The notes under the pieces: model-generated
Databases searched by the model: none
Seen by the model: the letters and a program-made list of their open reading frames with translations, nothing else
What the model was told of the DNA's origin: nothing
In this document: piece by piece, positions 1 through 6,937 of the stretch
How positions within the stretch are numbered: position 1 is the stretch's first letter
Layout of the letters: each line of letters starts with the position of its first letter
Position numbers and translations under genes: made by a program
Source of the DNA: an uncultured bacterium
Lineage (GTDB): Bacteria > Cyanobacteriota > Vampirovibrionia > Obscuribacterales > Obscuribacteraceae
Direction of reading: 5' to 3'
Assembly (NCBI GenBank): GCA_913063055.1
Contig: CAJXZK010000026.1
Span: forward strand, 1 to 33,915
Length of the DNA stretch: 33,915 nt

Positions 1-1
1 T

Positions 2-115
2 TCTCGCCAAAATAAGGTGAGAAGAATAGACCCAGTGGCTCAAACTAGCCAGGTTGTCTTTGGGAATATAAGAGAGGCGCTCAGCGCATTGATTGGTGGT
101 AACGGTTGTCTTTGA
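2..115 (+). CDS. C-terminal end of an unidentified protein (partial)
   Basis: Frame 2 is open from the left edge to a TGA at 113-115. It encodes about 37 residues ending in IREALSALIGGNGCL, and the TGA is directly followed by the ATG of the next gene (TGAATG). Such tight coupling is typical of genes in one operon, so I read this as the end of an upstream gene belonging to the GT-C operon. The fragment is too short to assign a family. It could be a chance open frame. Confidence 0.5.
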   Translation, partial: SRQNKVRRIDPVAQTSQVVFGNIREALSALIGGNGCL

Positions 116-1879
116 ATGAATTCTGCTGATCCGGATTGCAAGGATAAAGAGATTGGATCAACTAAGAAAGGTGGCAATTTCTTTGTATTGCATACTTTTA
201 TCTGCCTTGCTCCCCTTGCCTTCTTGTTGTTCTCACTCTTGTGGTATCCATACTTAATTTCTGGTGGGCTGGCAATGCGTATCGTCGCGGCTGGCTTGCT
301 TTCTAAGGGCGAATTACCCTATGTAGACTTTTGGGATTGGTCGCAGCCTATTGTCTTTGAATTGCTAAAGTGGCTCACTTTGCTCTGTACCTCTCTTGCT
401 TCACTGGGCGTTGCTGTAATTCCGGCTTCATTTATTCCGCTCTGCATCTTTGCTTTGATTCTGGGCTCCTTGCTTTTGCTCGCAGCCGTCGCCGGGCAAG
501 CCCTTAACTCTATAGATTCGGCCGAATCGCGAGAGCAAATTCAAGATTTTGCTCTCGCCTCTGGCTTTTCCTTAGCTCTGACAGCACTCATTGCTCGCTT
601 CGACTTCGGTGAATTGCAGTATGTTCTCATGCTTGCTATGGCTCCCTGGCTTTATTCGCGATGGCTTGCCCATTCATTTGCCCATTTGCAAACAGCTGCA
701 GTCGAGATTAAACGCTCTGCCAAACTCGCCTCTCGCTTACTGGCGCTATTGACTGGCTGCTGTGCTGGTGTTGTCGCTTGCTTTGATTTGCCTTACGTGT
801 TTGTGTTTATTATTGTGGAATTAGCCCTAGTGTTGCAATCGCAGCGTTGGCGCAGTCTGATTTCGCTGCAGTGGCTCACATTCGTATCTATTATTGCCCT
901 TAATTTCGTTTATTTAGCTGCTTTGCCAGAGCCTGTACACACCGCGTTTTGGCAGTGGACCATGCCTTTGAAGTGGCTTAACTATTCGATTATTGACCCT
1001 GAAATTGTGGCTCCATTGTCTTCACCCAATCGAGTCGATATTGTTTATTGCTTAGTGATGGCTGGCATTATTGCCTTTTCGTTGAGTAAGAAATACAGTT
1101 GTTTTGCTCCTCTAACTGCCCTAATGCTTTCAGGCCTTGGCTTGTACATGCTTGAAGGCCAGGGCTTTTCCCACGACTTCACCCTGGCAATTTTTGCCGT
1201 CACCAGTGTGTTAGTTAGTGCTGTTCTAATCGCCGTTAGGCAGATCTCAAATTGGTTAACTCGGCGCCGAGCTGAGGCAAGTTTGCCTGCGAGGTTGCCG
1301 TCACCGCTTTTGGTTCAATCGATAATTGCGGTGTTGGCAGTCGCCACTGCAACGATTGTCTGGCAGTCTATTGAGCATGATCGTTCTAAATTGCAAGACT
1401 ATTTGAGTGCCAATATCACAAAGGGCAATCTGCCACTAGATATAGCACTAGAGAGAACTTCGAAAGTAAATGACAGTGTCACCTTGTTGAGTCCATATAT
1501 AGAACCAGCCTATCCGCTGCTGCTATTCTCTGGTAGAAAACCGGGGGGCTATTTGCTCTGGTCTAGGCCACTCTGGATTTTTAAATGGATCAGTGACAAT
1601 TCTAGCTTTACTGGACCAATGAAGGATTTTCAGGCACACACCTGGTCGAATATAGAGTCGGAGATTGCCCAGCATCGAACAGATTTGTTCATTGCTTCCG
1701 ATGACAAAGTTCTCAATACATTTGATAGAGAGAAGTTTTTCCGTGCCTTGCGCAAGGGCTATCTGGAAGTTGATACAACTGGCGATTACTTCAGCCTGGG
1801 CAATCATCAACCCCACGAATTCTGCGGTTCTAACCCGCAGTTCCGATTTTTTGTCAAACGAAGTGAGCGAGGCCAATGA
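116..1879 (+). CDS. GT-C-type multi-pass membrane protein, putative glycosyltransferase
   Basis: The 587-aa protein has a short polar N-terminus (about 20 residues) and roughly ten hydrophobic segments, then a soluble C-terminal stretch from about residue 430. In the first extracytoplasmic loop, near residues 67-80, it has LPYVDFWDWSQP. An acidic, Trp/Pro-rich first loop of this kind is where GT-C transferases that use polyprenyl-phosphate sugars place their catalytic Asp/Glu. The next gene is a paralogue with the matching loop LPYIDFFEWNPP, starting immediately after this stop. The likely role is sugar transfer to a lipid or cell-surface glycan outside the membrane. Substrate and donor cannot be told from the sequence. 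The ATG at 116 directly follows the stop of the preceding frame. Confidence 0.7.
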   Translation: MNSADPDCKDKEIGSTKKGGNFFVLHTFICLAPLAFLLFSLLWYPYLISGGLAMRIVAAGLLSKGELPYVDFWDWSQPIVFELLKWLTLLCTSLASLGVAVIPASFIPLCIFALILGSLLLLAAVAGQALNSIDSAESREQIQDFALASGFSLALTALIARFDFGELQYVLMLAMAPWLYSRWLAHSFAHLQTAAVEIKRSAKLASRLLALLTGCCAGVVACFDLPYVFVFIIVELALVLQSQRWRSLISLQWLTFVSIIALNFVYLAALPEPVHTAFWQWTMPLKWLNYSIIDPEIVAPLSSPNRVDIVYCLVMAGIIAFSLSKKYSCFAPLTALMLSGLGLYMLEGQGFSHDFTLAIFAVTSVLVSAVLIAVRQISNWLTRRRAEASLPARLPSPLLVQSIIAVLAVATATIVWQSIEHDRSKLQDYLSANITKGNLPLDIALERTSKVNDSVTLLSPYIEPAYPLLLFSGRKPGGYLLWSRPLWIFKWISDNSSFTGPMKDFQAHTWSNIESEIAQHRTDLFIASDDKVLNTFDREKFFRALRKGYLEVDTTGDYFSLGNHQPHEFCGSNPQFRFFVKRSERGQ

Positions 1880-3493
1880 ATGCTCACTGCTAGTGTGGAT
1901 CAAACTAAGTCGCCTAAAGGCAATCTCTTCTTCTTGCTTTTGATTGCTTTGGCTTTTGTCATTTTGATCTTGAACAAGGCCTATTTTTGGTCTGGTCATC
2001 CACTCCTTACTTATCCTGATCAATCGGCTTACTTTGCCATGGCCGAAATGATTACACAGGGTAAATTGCCATACATTGATTTTTTCGAGTGGAATCCGCC
2101 GCTGATTATGTATCTCAATTTGATACCTGTATTCGGCTCTCGACTTTTGCATATTCCTGCTGCCCTGGCCATGAATTTCTCAGTGTTGGTTTTAAGTGCA
2201 GTTAGCTCTCTAATTGCTTTGCGCGTTGCTTACAAATATTCGAGTAGGCAGAATTTTCTTGTTCTTTTGCCTATGATATTCGCCGCTGCATATTTCAGCC
2301 AGGAGCTATTGATTAATAGTGGCGAGCGCGAACATTTGTTTGTTCTTTGCTATCTGCCGTTTTTTGTTTTGCGTAGCATTGTCTGGAAAAGTGATACCAA
2401 TAGCGAACCACCAATTTCTAAGTTTGATGCATTACAGTGCGGTATATTGGCCGGAATAGGAATGGCTCTGAAACCGCAATTTGTTGCTTCTGCCGCCATT
2501 GTAGAGCTGTTCTTTTTCTTTCAGTTTAGGAGCCTTAAGAGCCTTGCTCGTCCTGAAATCAATGCTGTCTTATCTGTCTTTGCTGCTTATCTCTTGTGTT
2601 GTCTGATGCTGCCGCCGGCTGTTTGGGATGTTTATTTTCACCAGGTAGTGCCGCTTTACCTAAGTGGTCTTAGTTATTCCAGCGAAACGCTAATGCCTAT
2701 GCTGCGCACCAACGGAGACTTTTATATTCCGTTTTTGCATCTGATTTTGACTCTGTCGGCAGCTATTGCCCTATCTCGTCACAGTCACTTGATTGCGCCA
2801 TTGGCTGTCTTTTCTCTTAGTTTTGTCTTCCATTATATTTATGGTGCGCAGTCATGGCCTTACCGCTTTTTACCAATGACAGCAGCGCTGTTTATGCTCG
2901 ATGGCTTGATCTTAGGTATAGCTTTGGCCGGCATTTTCAGGCGCCTCAAGCAAGAGCGTTTCACCCTGCCTGTTCTTGCTTTTGCCATGCTTGTTGTCGC
3001 TCTGTCGCTTACTGGGCAAGTTATTAACATTGAACGAGAGTGTTACAAGGGCGCTACCCTATTTGATATGAGCCCCCTGGGCTATCAGGGAAAATGTCTG
3101 AAGTCAGATTTAGATCCACTTTTCTTTTTCATTGTCGATAAGACTAGACCTAGCGATAGTGCATTCTTTATGGGAACTGGTATCGGTCCTGGGTATCCTG
3201 CTATTTTGCAAAGTGGCAGACAGCAGGGTAGTCGCTACATTTTTTGCTTACTGCCATTTCTCGATTATTGTGTTAACCAAACTCACGCTAAGCGCTGGCA
3301 AGATATGAGCGACCTGGTAATTGCTAACTATGGCAAAGACATTGCTAGCAAGAAACCCGCAATGATTATTGTGCAGAAGAGAGTGGTGCTCGATTTACTC
3401 GTTCAGCAAAACTTCTTTCTTCGCTATATGAGCGACTACGAGATCTCTGGCGAGACCAATTTGCATGAGATTTGGGTGCGTACTAAAAAGTAG
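1880..3493 (+). CDS. GT-C-type multi-pass membrane protein, paralogue of the preceding gene
   Basis: The protein has 537 residues, a TM helix at about 15-33, and the loop DQSAYFAMAEMITQGKLPY followed by IDFFEWNPPLIMYL, matching the acidic first loop of the upstream paralogue and of other GT-C transferases. About ten hydrophobic segments follow, with a soluble C-terminal region from about residue 400. The start codon abuts the TGA of the upstream gene, so the two are surely co-transcribed and probably translationally coupled. Tandem GT-C genes often belong to surface polysaccharide or protein glycosylation loci; here no other glycan genes are in view. A specific function cannot be given. Confidence 0.7.
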   Translation: MLTASVDQTKSPKGNLFFLLLIALAFVILILNKAYFWSGHPLLTYPDQSAYFAMAEMITQGKLPYIDFFEWNPPLIMYLNLIPVFGSRLLHIPAALAMNFSVLVLSAVSSLIALRVAYKYSSRQNFLVLLPMIFAAAYFSQELLINSGEREHLFVLCYLPFFVLRSIVWKSDTNSEPPISKFDALQCGILAGIGMALKPQFVASAAIVELFFFFQFRSLKSLARPEINAVLSVFAAYLLCCLMLPPAVWDVYFHQVVPLYLSGLSYSSETLMPMLRTNGDFYIPFLHLILTLSAAIALSRHSHLIAPLAVFSLSFVFHYIYGAQSWPYRFLPMTAALFMLDGLILGIALAGIFRRLKQERFTLPVLAFAMLVVALSLTGQVINIERECYKGATLFDMSPLGYQGKCLKSDLDPLFFFIVDKTRPSDSAFFMGTGIGPGYPAILQSGRQQGSRYIFCLLPFLDYCVNQTHAKRWQDMSDLVIANYGKDIASKKPAMIIVQKRVVLDLLVQQNFFLRYMSDYEISGETNLHEIWVRTKK

Positions 3494-3504
3494 TTCTTTT
3501 TAGT
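3482..3504. terminator. Possible shared terminator between convergent genes
   Basis: A 9-bp perfect inverted repeat (ACTAAAAAG / CTTTTTAGT, loop TAGTT) overlaps the stop codon of the GT-C gene and lies 13 bases from the end of the convergent gene. The stem is AT-rich, and its own T-run would serve as the U-tract in either direction. Placement between convergent genes favours a terminator. The weak stem lowers confidence. Confidence 0.35.
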
Positions 3505-3516
3505 GCCCAACGTCTC

Positions 3517-4560
3517 TTAGTGATTCTCCGTTGCCAGTCTGCGCTCTTCTACTTCGGCAATCATTGCCGCTCTGGTTGTCTTGTGCCACTTTTGTTCCCG
3601 TTCTGGTTCGTATCCGAAAAAGGCCCATGGTGCGCGCTTGCGTAAGTTCACACCTATGTAGTCGAAGTCATCGGATGGAAGATAAACTTGGGTGTATTTG
3701 CCGCTGTTATCGCAAATTACAAGGGCATTTGATTTGTCTGCCGGAACTCCATATACGTGGTTTCGAGTAACTTGCGGATAGATCCAAACTAGTTCTCTGA
3801 CGCTTCTTATTTCGAGACCAGACAGTTTGCTGGTTATAAGCCAGTTTGGGGTCAGCCACAGCATAGAGCATCTAAATACGTTTTCGCCCTTACTAAGCTC
3901 TTCTTCTATTTCGGACAAGACCGTTGGCGCATCGCCAAAGCGATTGAGCGATTTAAGATTTGGATTCTGAAACTTGTCGAGCAGGCGGGATAGTGCTATT
4001 AGTGTGAGTGCTGTTCCGGCGATGAGTAGTGGTATGAAGAACAGAAGAACAAAATAGCCACCCCAGTTAAATCTTGTTGCATCAATTAGTAAGGGCAATA
4101 ATTGTGTTCTAAGTTTTGGATCTTGTTTGAGCTTAGCGACCACATTCTCTAGTTCTTCTGGGGTATTTATTAGAGCTCCAGCAATGCTCGGATCTTTTGA
4201 GCTTTTGGCTCTTCTGATCAACACAAATTTATCTGCAAGCTGCATCAGCTGAATTTCGTTGATGACTGAAGTGGACACTGTCTTTTGAGCGGCTCGGTCA
4301 AAGACTTCACTTCTCTCCTGCCAGACGGGATCGCTAACTCTTGAGCCTCTAGTGCAAATATAGTAGCGAAGGAGTCTAGATGGACTTTGTATTTTAATCA
4401 CTTGCTCTGGTGTCATAGCAACAGGCCCAAGGATTTCATTGAGGTTGGTGCGGGCCGTTAGGACGAGGAACGCGCAACTTAATACGGTCACGCATACTCC
4501 TGCTACCAACATATTGATGTTGCCGCGCCGTAATTCTTTTGTGATTGTGCTCTCTTGCAA
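3517..4560 (-). CDS. Two-TM membrane protein of unknown function
   Basis: The 347-aa protein has a TM helix at about residues 17-36 and a second at about 168-192, separated by a mostly helical extracytoplasmic region. A cytoplasmic C-terminal domain from about residue 210 contains SMLWLTPNWLI and SVRELVWIYP. These resemble PH-like or bacterial YcxB-type domains in which a stored setting decides the behaviour of a membrane protein, but I cannot name the family with certainty. The TTG start at 4560 is chosen because GGAG lies about 9 bases upstream; an internal ATG at 4512 would cut the N-terminus close to the first TM. The gene stands alone, convergent with the GT-C pair and separated from tRNA-Tyr by 400 non-coding bases. 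Confidence 0.65.
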   Translation of the reverse strand: MQESTITKELRRGNINMLVAGVCVTVLSCAFLVLTARTNLNEILGPVAMTPEQVIKIQSPSRLLRYYICTRGSRVSDPVWQERSEVFDRAAQKTVSTSVINEIQLMQLADKFVLIRRAKSSKDPSIAGALINTPEELENVVAKLKQDPKLRTQLLPLLIDATRFNWGGYFVLLFFIPLLIAGTALTLIALSRLLDKFQNPNLKSLNRFGDAPTVLSEIEEELSKGENVFRCSMLWLTPNWLITSKLSGLEIRSVRELVWIYPQVTRNHVYGVPADKSNALVICDNSGKYTQVYLPSDDFDYIGVNLRKRAPWAFFGYEPEREQKWHKTTRAAMIAEVEERRLATENH

Positions 4561-4868
4561 AGCGATTACTCCAGAACTTTTGTTATATTCCCTGTAACTA
4601 GAGCCTTCTAAGTCGAATGAAAAAATGATTATAGCGCTCTTGCGATCTTATTCGTCCCATGGTAATGTCGTCATATGAACAAGCAAATGACACTATCATT
4701 AAGCACTTATCGGCGCCACTCATATCGAGGCTAGGCGTTGGTCGTCGTGCGTGTGTTGTTCAAATAGATTTATTTTTTAGAATATCCGCTTATGACGACT
4801 GTCTGGCTTTAGTTGTGTGCCGTTAGGCAAATACATGTGGCGCTAAATATGGTGCCGCTATAGAGGAG

Positions 4869-4944
4869 CGCGAATTCGCGTTTCTTATTACACGAACTCG
4901 TATTCGTGATTACTGACGCGCTCATGTGTATGGGAATTCACATG
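4869..4944. repeat. Cluster of perfect inverted repeats upstream of tRNA-Tyr
   Basis: The non-coding stretch 4561-4966 shows no credible gene. Its right end holds three perfect inverted repeats: the 12-base palindrome CGCGAATTCGCG at 4869-4880, CACGAA/TTCGTG at 4891-4908 (6-base loop), and CATGTG/CACATG at 4923-4944 (10-base loop). The last ends 22 bases before tRNA-Tyr. They could form successive hairpins in a transcript or be protein sites. No T-run follows any of them, so they are not simple terminators. Confidence 0.5.
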
Positions 4945-4966
4945 CTCGTGAACGTGAACATCCATC

Positions 4967-5048
4967 GGCGGATGGCAGAGGGGTCGATTGCGCCTGCCTG
5001 TAGAGCAGGACTGTAACAAGCACGTAGGTTCAAATCCTACTCCGCCGA
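4967..5048 (+). tRNA. tRNA-Tyr(GTA)
   Basis: The acceptor stem CGGCGGA (4967-4973) pairs with TCCGCCG (5041-5047), with discriminator A5048. The anticodon arm is CCTGC-CTGTAGA-GCAGG, giving GTA. The variable region is long, as expected for bacterial class II tRNA-Tyr, and the T-arm is GTAGG-TTCAAAT-CCTAC. The D-loop contains the usual G18G19. CCA is not encoded. This canonical tRNA is on the opposite strand to the array at 5993-7251 and is a useful comparison for it. Confidence 0.9.
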
Positions 5049-5116
5049 AATTTTATAATCTCAGTAGTGCTAAACTAGCGCTTCACCTGCAATCTTGCAT
5101 TTGGGAGAAGCATATC

Positions 5117-5638
5117 GTGTCCTTGAATCTTAAAGATCTGATTCAGAATATTCTGACTGAGCATCATGTTCTTTTGCGAAGAGAATTGCCGCGCCTTGAG
5201 TTGCTACTGGGTGAAATAATCTCTGAATTTGGTGCTCAGAATCAGAAGTTGTGTGAAGCATTTGAGACCTTCAAGAAAGTGAAGGCGAAAATTGAGATTC
5301 ATCTCGGTGACGAAGAGCAGTTTCTCTTTCCCGCTTGCCTTAAACTCGAAAATGGAGAAGCGGCTGATCAAATAGGTGATGAAGTGAAGGCAGGGCCTAA
5401 TCTGCTAGACCGCTTAGTCGAGATGGAAAGTGAGCATGAGAATTCTGGTAAGGCTTTTGAGGCGATACTGATTGTGGTGAATTCTATTGCGGTCGATGAA
5501 GAGCGAGCTGATGGACTTTGTCATCAGTTTATTACCGGTCTTGCTGCAGTCATCGCCGATCTAAAAGTGCACGTGCAGAAGGAAAATGACCAGGTTCATC
5601 CGCGCGCAAGACAGTTGCTGTCTATAGTTTATCCCTAG
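5117..5638 (+). CDS. Hemerythrin/HHE-domain protein
   Basis: The 173-aa protein forms one four-helix hemerythrin-like (HHE) domain. The expected iron-ligand pattern is visible: HH at the end of helix A (TEHHVLLRRELP), H in KIEIHLGDEEQFLFP (the H...EExxLFP motif), H in ESEH, and H in DLKVHVQKENDQVHP. Proteins of this family bind a di-iron centre and sense or carry O2 or NO, or act in repair of iron-sulfur clusters (RIC/ScdA type). The frame is open upstream into tRNA-Tyr, but the true start is the GTG at 5117, preceded by GGGAG 9 bases upstream. It begins 68 bases after tRNA-Tyr and could share its transcript. Confidence 0.8.
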   Translation: MSLNLKDLIQNILTEHHVLLRRELPRLELLLGEIISEFGAQNQKLCEAFETFKKVKAKIEIHLGDEEQFLFPACLKLENGEAADQIGDEVKAGPNLLDRLVEMESEHENSGKAFEAILIVVNSIAVDEERADGLCHQFITGLAAVIADLKVHVQKENDQVHPRARQLLSIVYP

Positions 5639-5656
5639 ACCTTGTAGCCGCTTGTT

Positions 5657-5866
5657 CTATTTTTGAGTGAACGCTTTGCCTGCCATTTCAAAGCCTTCTC
5701 TAATCCAATGACTTAGCGTGCCAGTTAGAGTTAAGTAGCATAGGGCGCCTAGCATCAGAAACGTTACTAGGCACGGCCAGAATAGCCCGCAGAACCCGAA
5801 GTATTCGTCGATGATGCCCTTGCTGAAAGAGTCACCCTGTTGCAGTTGTGGTTCTTCTTCTGTCAT
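5657..5866 (-). CDS. Small single-TM membrane protein
   Basis: The 69-residue protein has an acidic, Gln-rich N-terminus (MTEEEPQLQQ), one hydrophobic segment at about residues 25-50 containing three Cys, and a basic C-terminal tail. There is no recognisable family. It is probably real, because it has its own promoter-like sequence (TATAAT at 5886-5891) and a GAGG ribosome binding site 7 bases before its ATG. It lies just downstream of the tRNA array on the same strand and could also receive read-through from it. Confidence 0.6.
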   Translation of the reverse strand: MTEEEPQLQQGDSFSKGIIDEYFGFCGLFWPCLVTFLMLGALCYLTLTGTLSHWIREGFEMAGKAFTQK

Positions 5867-5885
5867 GGTTGCACCTCGTTTTTTA

Positions 5886-5915
5886 ATTATAGGCCAAGCC
5901 GCAGTGAAGCTGCAA
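5886..5915 (-). promoter_or_regulatory. Sigma-70-type promoter for the 69-aa membrane protein
   Basis: On the minus strand a perfect TATAAT box (5886-5891) lies 18 bases after TTGCAG (5910-5915), and transcription would begin about 10 bases before the gene's ATG. The -10 match is perfect; the -35 matches only at TTG. Confidence 0.5.
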
Positions 5916-5992
5916 CTAGAGGGATATTGCGGGATTAGTGTTGGCTTTGCTTTTGGGGTAGTTCTCCTTTTTTCTCTGTATTGCTGAAAATT

Positions 5993-6072
5993 CGGAACAG
6001 GTAGGAATCGAACCTACTAGGCTCTATGCCCGACTCTCTAGCAAAGAGTTTGCCCCCATGGGCCACTGTTCC
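5993..6072 (-). tRNA. tRNA-Ser(GCT)
   Basis: Acceptor GGAACAG pairs with CTGTTCC (7 bp), discriminator G, no encoded CCA. The anticodon arm ACTCT-TTGCTAG-AGAGT gives GCT. The long variable arm (GGC...GCC) fits class II tRNA-Ser, and the T-arm is GTAGG-TTCGATT-CCTAC. The D-arm is compact but keeps GG. This is the last gene of the 11-tRNA minus-strand array and has a canonical elbow (U55). Confidence 0.85.
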
Positions 6073-6076
6073 AAAA

Positions 6077-6161
6077 TGGAGGAGACGGTATGGACTCGCA
6101 CCTACAACCCTGTCGGGCACTTGTTTTCAAGACAAGCTCCTCATCTAGCCGGATCGTCTCC
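6077..6161 (-). tRNA. tRNA-Ser(TGA), divergent
   Basis: Acceptor GGAGACG pairs with CGTCTCC, followed by U73 and an encoded CCA. The anticodon arm CTTGT-CTTGAAA-ACAAG gives TGA. It is clearly degenerate elsewhere. The T-loop is TGCGAGT (G55 in place of U55), and the T-stem pairs only if one A is bulged (GTAGG / CC-A-TAC). Position 8 is A instead of U. The D-loop has TAGA where GG is expected, and the discriminator is U where bacterial tRNA-Ser normally has G. Confidence 0.75.
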
Positions 6162-6167
6162 ATAAAT

Positions 6168-6243
6168 TGGCACCAGTGACGGAATTCGAATCCGCATTAC
6201 TCCCGTGACAGGGGAGCGTCCTAAACCATTAGACGACACCGGT
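6168..6243 (-). tRNA. tRNA-Asp(GTC)
   Basis: Acceptor ACCGGTG pairs with CACTGGT (one G-T), with G73 as expected for Asp and an encoded CCA. The anticodon arm CTCCC-CTGTCAC-GGGAG gives GTC. The T-arm is GCGGA-TTCGAAT-TCCGT and the D-loop contains GG: a canonical elbow. Confidence 0.9.
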
Positions 6244-6247
6244 ATAA

Positions 6248-6320
6248 AGTGTACTGATGGATTTGCACCATCGCATGACTGGTTTGCAATCAGTTGCCTT
6301 GCTATCTTGGCTAAGTACAC
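6248..6320 (-). tRNA. tRNA-Cys(GCA) with non-canonical elbow
   Basis: Acceptor GTGTACT pairs perfectly with AGTACAC, and U73 is the expected Cys identity base. CCA is not encoded. The anticodon loop TTGCAAA gives GCA; the closing pair of the anticodon stem (A31-C39) is mismatched. The T-arm is GATGG-TGCAAAT-CCATC, so G55 replaces U55. The D-loop AGATAGCA has A18 G19 in place of G18 G19. Confidence 0.85.
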
Positions 6321-6348
6321 AGAGCTGGCTATAAACGCAATGAAAAAA

Positions 6349-6423
6349 TGGTGGCCGAGGATTGAATCGAACAATCGCTACAACTCTTATCGGGAGCTTG
6401 TTTTACCACTAAACTACACGGCC
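6349..6423 (-). tRNA. tRNA-Ile(GAT) with C33
   Basis: Acceptor GGCCGTG pairs with CTCGGCC except for a T6-T67 mismatch; A73 and CCA are encoded. The D-arm GTTT-AGTGGTA-AAAC and T-arm GATTG-TTCGATT-CAATC are canonical. The anticodon arm AGCTC-CCGATAA-GAGTT gives GAT but has C at position 33, where U is nearly invariant because it makes the U-turn. Confidence 0.85.
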
Positions 6424-6562
6424 ATTTAATCCGGCTATTTAATTCGCTGACTGAAATTAGTTGGGGGTTCATTTTTAAGCACTCCTGGCATAACACACCT
6501 ATGAAAGAACGCGAAATATTTTGTGAATGTAATTTTGCAAAACAAATTGCATCTTCGAAAAA

Positions 6563-6637
6563 TGGTTCCACTAGCTGGATTTGCACCAACATCGCTCCAG
6601 TTATGAGCTGAATGTCTTACTGTTAGACGATAGTGGA
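6563..6637 (-). tRNA. tRNA-Met or tRNA-Ile2 (CAT), non-canonical elbow
   Basis: Acceptor TCCACTA pairs perfectly with TAGTGGA; A73 and CCA are encoded. The anticodon arm TTCAG-CTCATAA-CTGGA gives CAT. The paired 1-72 and the lack of GGG/CCC in the anticodon stem exclude an initiator. Elongator Met and lysidine-modified Ile2 cannot be separated by eye. The T-loop is TGCAAAT (G55) and the D-loop is AACAGTA (A18 G19). Confidence 0.85.
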
Positions 6638-6640
6638 AAA

Positions 6641-6716
6641 TGGCTGCGCTACCTGGGTTCGAACCAGGGACAATCCACTTAACGGGCGGACGCTCTACCA
6701 ACTGAGCTATAGCGCA
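6641..6716 (-). tRNA. tRNA-Asn(GTT) with C33
   Basis: Acceptor TGCGCTA pairs perfectly with TAGCGCA; G73 fits Asn and CCA is encoded. The D-loop AGTTGGTA and T-arm CCTGG-TTCGAAC-CCAGG are canonical. The anticodon arm TCCGC-CCGTTAA-GTGGA gives GTT with C33 in place of U33, as in the neighbouring tRNA-Ile. Confidence 0.88.
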
Positions 6717-6719
6717 CCA

Positions 6720-6791
6720 CACGCACGGCAAGAATCGAACTTGCTTTAAACGCTTTAGAAGAACGTTGCCCATCCAGTAGACCACGTGCGC
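6720..6791 (-). tRNA. tRNA-Arg(TCT)
   Basis: Acceptor GCGCACG pairs with CGTGCGT (terminal G-T pair); the discriminator is G and CCA is not encoded. The anticodon arm ACGTT-CTTCTAA-AGCGT gives TCT. The T-arm GCAAG-TTCGATT-CTTGC and D-loop ACTGGAT (GG present) are canonical. Only three bases separate it from tRNA-Asn downstream. Confidence 0.85.
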
Positions 6792-6798
6792 GTATATC

Positions 6799-6840
6799 GC
6801 TGCGATTAGCGCAGCAATAGCCTCTGCTGGTGCAGCAGAG
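6799..6840 (-). other. Two back-to-back hairpins in the Thr-Arg tRNA spacer
   Basis: The 52-base spacer between tRNA-Thr and tRNA-Arg contains two perfect hairpins: CTCTGCTG/CAGCAGAG (6822-6840, 3-base loop) and GCTGCG/CGCAGC (6799-6815, 5-base loop). No T-run follows, so a terminator is unlikely. They may guide processing of the array transcript or be the remnant of another tRNA. Confidence 0.5.
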
Positions 6841-6843
6841 AAA

Positions 6844-6919
6844 TGGAGCCCAAGGCGTGGTAATGCTCCCGCTACCTGTCGCTTACAAGGCGACCGCTCT
6901 GCTTTTGAGCTACATGGGC
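6844..6919 (-). tRNA. tRNA-Thr(TGT), divergent
   Basis: Acceptor GCCCATG pairs with CTTGGGC with a T6-T67 mismatch; the discriminator is T and CCA is encoded. The anticodon arm GTCGC-CTTGTAA-GCGAC gives TGT. The T-arm is abnormal: the loop is AGCATTA (A54, G55, T58), and the stem GCGGG pairs with CCACGC only if one A is bulged, the same irregularity as in tRNA-Ser(TGA). The D-loop is AAAAGCA (A18 G19). Confidence 0.75.
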
Positions 6920-6937
6920 AAATATTCAATTGAAAAA

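Noticed and set aside
4988..5116. N-terminal extension of the hemerythrin gene
   Set aside because: It lies partly inside tRNA-Tyr and the real start has its own ribosome binding site at 5103-5107.
6424..6562. Further degenerate tRNA in the 139-base gap
   Set aside because: No acceptor, T-arm or anticodon pairing could be built on either strand.
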